Shown here: positions 23,415 through 25,004 of the stretch, piece after piece
Numbering within the stretch: the first letter of the stretch is position 1
Layout: the number at the start of each line of letters is the position of its first letter
Assembly: GCA_033761915.1 (NCBI GenBank)
Contig: JANRMC010000022.1
Span: 1-25,004 of the forward strand
DNA: 25,004 nt
DNA from: JACMLD01 sp033761915
Lineage (GTDB): Bacteria; Bacteroidota; Bacteroidia; Chitinophagales; Chitinophagaceae
Reading direction: 5' to 3'
Program-made: the position numbers and the translations under genes
Notes under the pieces: generated by a model
What the model was told of the DNA's origin: nothing
What the model saw: the letters and a program-made list of their open reading frames with translations, nothing else
Database searches by the model: none

Positions 23415-24470
23415 TCAGGGCTTTTTAAGTTTTATGATAACGGGTTTGTCCCTGTTGCAAGTTACAGTTTCGTTACTATATTCAAGTTCAGCAATTTGTA
23501 TTACGCTGCGTTTATCATCAAAGCTCCCTTTGGCGGCCGGGTTTATTTTGTTTCTGCCGGGGTGAGTGAAATAATAAACATATGCCCTGCCATCATTCAC
23601 CACCACATCACAATGCCCGCCAATGGCCTGATCGTCTTTTCCTTTACCGGGGTTTTCTAGAATGCGTTGTGGTTGTTTTTTCCAGTTCAGTAAATCATCG
23701 CTGCCAAAAATTTCCATGCCCCTCCATGCATCCACCATCATAAAATATTTGTTGTGCCAGTAAAAAACTTTGGGGCCTTCTCCCCTTGTGGCAATGGCTT
23801 TGCCTTTATCTGTCCAGTGGTATAAATCGTTGCTCTCAGCATAATAAATACTCTTACCATCTTTTTCATTATTGTACCACATGCGCCACAACGTATCATT
23901 TACTTTATATACCGATGCATCAATTACTTTTTCATTTACCAGTTTTAAAGTAGATTGATACTTCCAGTTTTTTAAATCGGTGCTGGTTAAATGCACAATT
24001 ACCCGTGGATGATTCCAGTCTTTAAACGTTCCGGGAACATAGGTAAGATACATATGAAATATTCCTTTGTGTTCTATCACATCCGGTGCCCAGTGAGTGT
24101 AACCTTCATCGGGACGATAATTGACATTAGCTGTGTCAATATATTTCCATGTGCGGCCATCTTTACTTTCTGCCATGCCAATACGTGTGCCGTGTACCCA
24201 CTGCACCGTGGAATCATTGATGGATGCCCTGCGGTTAGTGTACAGCATCCACCATTTGTTTTTTGCTTTGTTGTAAATGATAACAGGGTCTGCAGCGCCG
24301 TGGTATACCGGATCATCAAAGAGTGGTTTGAGCGCTGGTTTTTGAGAGAATGCGAAATTGATACTACATAGAAAAGTTGACAACAGTACTAAATGCTGAA
24401 GAGTGCGACGCAACCAATGCTTAGATGAATTACTGTTGCCGGCTACATAATAAAAAAAATTGAACATCAT
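23415..24470 (-). CDS. GH43-like five-bladed beta-propeller glycosidase (copy 2)
   Basis: This is an exported GH43/clan GH-F enzyme, 351 residues from ATG 24470. Catalytic acids can be placed at Asp61 (GAADPVII), Asp184 (KVIDASVY) and Glu231 (TRGEGPKVF). THWAPDV (125-131) and SxDLxxW/SNDLYHW blade motifs match the fold. The predicted N-terminus is odd: a 25-residue stretch crossed by a dispersed repeat precedes the hydrophobic segment (26-42, ends AFSQ). TTG 24413, inside the repeat core, would give MRRTLQHLVLLST..., a standard signal peptide. ATG 24470 starts 6 bp after the PL22-like stop and may still be used. It probably trims arabinose or a related sugar from pectic side chains; the subfamily is not resolved. 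It is only distantly like the GH43 at 10207-11133. Confidence 0.76.
   Translation of the reverse strand: MMFNFFYYVAGNSNSSKHWLRRTLQHLVLLSTFLCSINFAFSQKPALKPLFDDPVYHGAADPVIIYNKAKNKWWMLYTNRRASINDSTVQWVHGTRIGMAESKDGRTWKYIDTANVNYRPDEGYTHWAPDVIEHKGIFHMYLTYVPGTFKDWNHPRVIVHLTSTDLKNWKYQSTLKLVNEKVIDASVYKVNDTLWRMWYNNEKDGKSIYYAESNDLYHWTDKGKAIATRGEGPKVFYWHNKYFMMVDAWRGMEIFGSDDLLNWKKQPQRILENPGKGKDDQAIGGHCDVVVNDGRAYVYYFTHPGRNKINPAAKGSFDDKRSVIQIAELEYSNETVTCNRDKPVIIKLKKP
24381..24447 (-). repeat. Dispersed repeat copy G (core TGCGACGCAA on + at 24404-24413)
   Basis: On the minus strand this reads GTAGCCGGC, about 25 bp, GGTTGCGTCGCACTCTTCAGC. It lies inside the annotated 5' end of the GH43 gene (read as WLRRTLQH), a different reading frame from copy F. 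The sequence is thus conserved as DNA, not as protein. Confidence 0.6.
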
Positions 24471-24476
24471 ACGCTG

Positions 24477-25004
24477 TTAATTATACTTACGCTTCAACCA
24501 TTCTTCCGGCACAGGAATGATACAAATATTCATAGATTTTCCATCGGGAGAAAGCATGGCTGATTGTATTTGAATTTTAGTACCATCCGGACTCATGGTT
24601 GGATGCGGATGATCGGCCGCTGTTGTTTTATGCCCGGCAGATAATAAGATCATTTCGCTGTTGTGCCGGTCAATTAAATAAATGTTACGGGCAAAATCAT
24701 CTCCCACAGCAAAGCGTCCATCAGCAGAACCACTCACATGCCACAAACCGCTGCCGCTTTTTGTTTGCCCGGCAATAATCATTTCTCTTGTACGCAAATT
24801 TACAATGCCTAAACCGGTTGGTTTTTCTCTGGTGCCGCTTGGGCCCCATGCCGCTTCCTGCCCGGGGTTAGCGCCGCCAACACCAGTGGCTTCTTCCGTT
24901 TTTTTATTAGTACCCGGAATTTTTCTATGTCCCATTATAGCAATCGCCACTTCATCTTTACCAATCACCGCTTCATGCGTTACCCATTCATATTCGCTTT
25001 CGGG
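24477..25004 (-). CDS. PL22-like oligogalacturonate lyase family protein (5' end beyond window)
   Basis: This is the last 175 codons of a seven-bladed propeller protein resembling the oligogalacturonate lyase Ogl, which breaks short oligogalacturonides or unsaturated digalacturonate by beta-elimination. The order of blocks matches Ogl: WVTHEAV near the window edge (catalytic His position), LWHVSGSADGRF (metal His), DHPHPTMSPDGTKI (two metal His) and a C-terminus VPEEW. In Ogl a metal-binding Gln lies three residues before the first of these last His; here that place appears to be Ala. A Gly-rich insert (IPGTNKKTEEATGVGG...) lies after the first block. Whether it is cytoplasmic like Ogl or exported cannot be seen. 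It is first in the operon PL22-GH43-aldo/keto reductase. Confidence 0.7.
   Translation of the reverse strand, partial: PESEYEWVTHEAVIGKDEVAIAIMGHRKIPGTNKKTEEATGVGGANPGQEAAWGPSGTREKPTGLGIVNLRTREMIIAGQTKSGSGLWHVSGSADGRFAVGDDFARNIYLIDRHNSEMILLSAGHKTTAADHPHPTMSPDGTKIQIQSAMLSPDGKSMNICIIPVPEEWLKRKYN

Noticed and set aside
740..24447. Nearly alternating orientation of the seven repeat copies (+,-,+,-,+,-,-)
   Set aside because: Seven items are too few to separate this pattern from chance.
1..25004. SusC/SusD genes, sensor-regulators, T9SS sorting domains, tRNA or rRNA genes, CRISPR arrays
   Set aside because: I looked for these because the gene set suggests a polysaccharide utilisation locus; none is visible in this window.

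Overview
The window comes from a Bacteroidota genome, most likely a soil or plant-associated member of the Chitinophagaceae. The evidence is the A+T-rich intergenic DNA, near absence of Shine-Dalgarno sequences, signal peptides ending in ...AQ, and a gene set typical of Bacteroidota pectin utilisation loci. It is a dense carbohydrate-degradation island of sixteen genes, two of them cut by the window edges. Fifteen lie on the minus strand; one MFS transporter lies on the plus strand.

Left block (1-8771, minus): a module for the rhamnogalacturonan-I (RG-I) backbone. In transcription order it holds a GH28 polygalacturonase-fold enzyme, a PL11 rhamnogalacturonan endolyase, a CE12 acetylesterase, an atypical GH2 enzyme, a second CE12 esterase and a GH105 unsaturated rhamnogalacturonyl hydrolase (truncated). 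Together these could deacetylate RG-I, cut it and remove the unsaturated end. Centre (9022-15743): an MFS transporter of the YbjJ/MosC type, a GH43-like beta-propeller enzyme, and a DUF4450 (alpha/alpha)6 enzyme whose stop overlaps the start of a 2,3-diketo-L-gulonate reductase. Right block (15944-25004): a GH65/GH95-like (alpha/alpha)6 protein, a canonical GH2 beta-galactosidase, a SASA-type acetylesterase, a YghZ-type aldo/keto reductase, a second GH43-like propeller enzyme and the C-terminal part of a PL22-like oligogalacturonate lyase. Most depolymerases carry signal peptides; the two reductases are cytoplasmic. No SusC/SusD pair, sensor or regulator lies in the window, so the rest of the locus must be elsewhere.

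Two non-coding patterns stand out. (1) Three genes (GH105, GH28, GH2 beta-galactosidase) share a 47-bp promoter layout: two CAGGA-type half-sites exactly 10 bp apart, then exactly 22 bp, then a TAnnnTA box. This looks like a co-regulated activator-dependent promoter set. (2) Seven copies of the near-palindrome TTGCGTCGCA, each inside a looser ~70-bp repeat, sit just upstream of, or across, the 5' ends of minus-strand genes and in no gene body. In two genes the repeat lies inside the annotated N-terminus and suggests a different start codon. Other points of interest are a GH2 enzyme with Asn where the catalytic acid/base Glu is expected, two large (alpha/alpha)6 enzymes of unknown specificity, and a signal peptide built from 9-nt tandem repeats.
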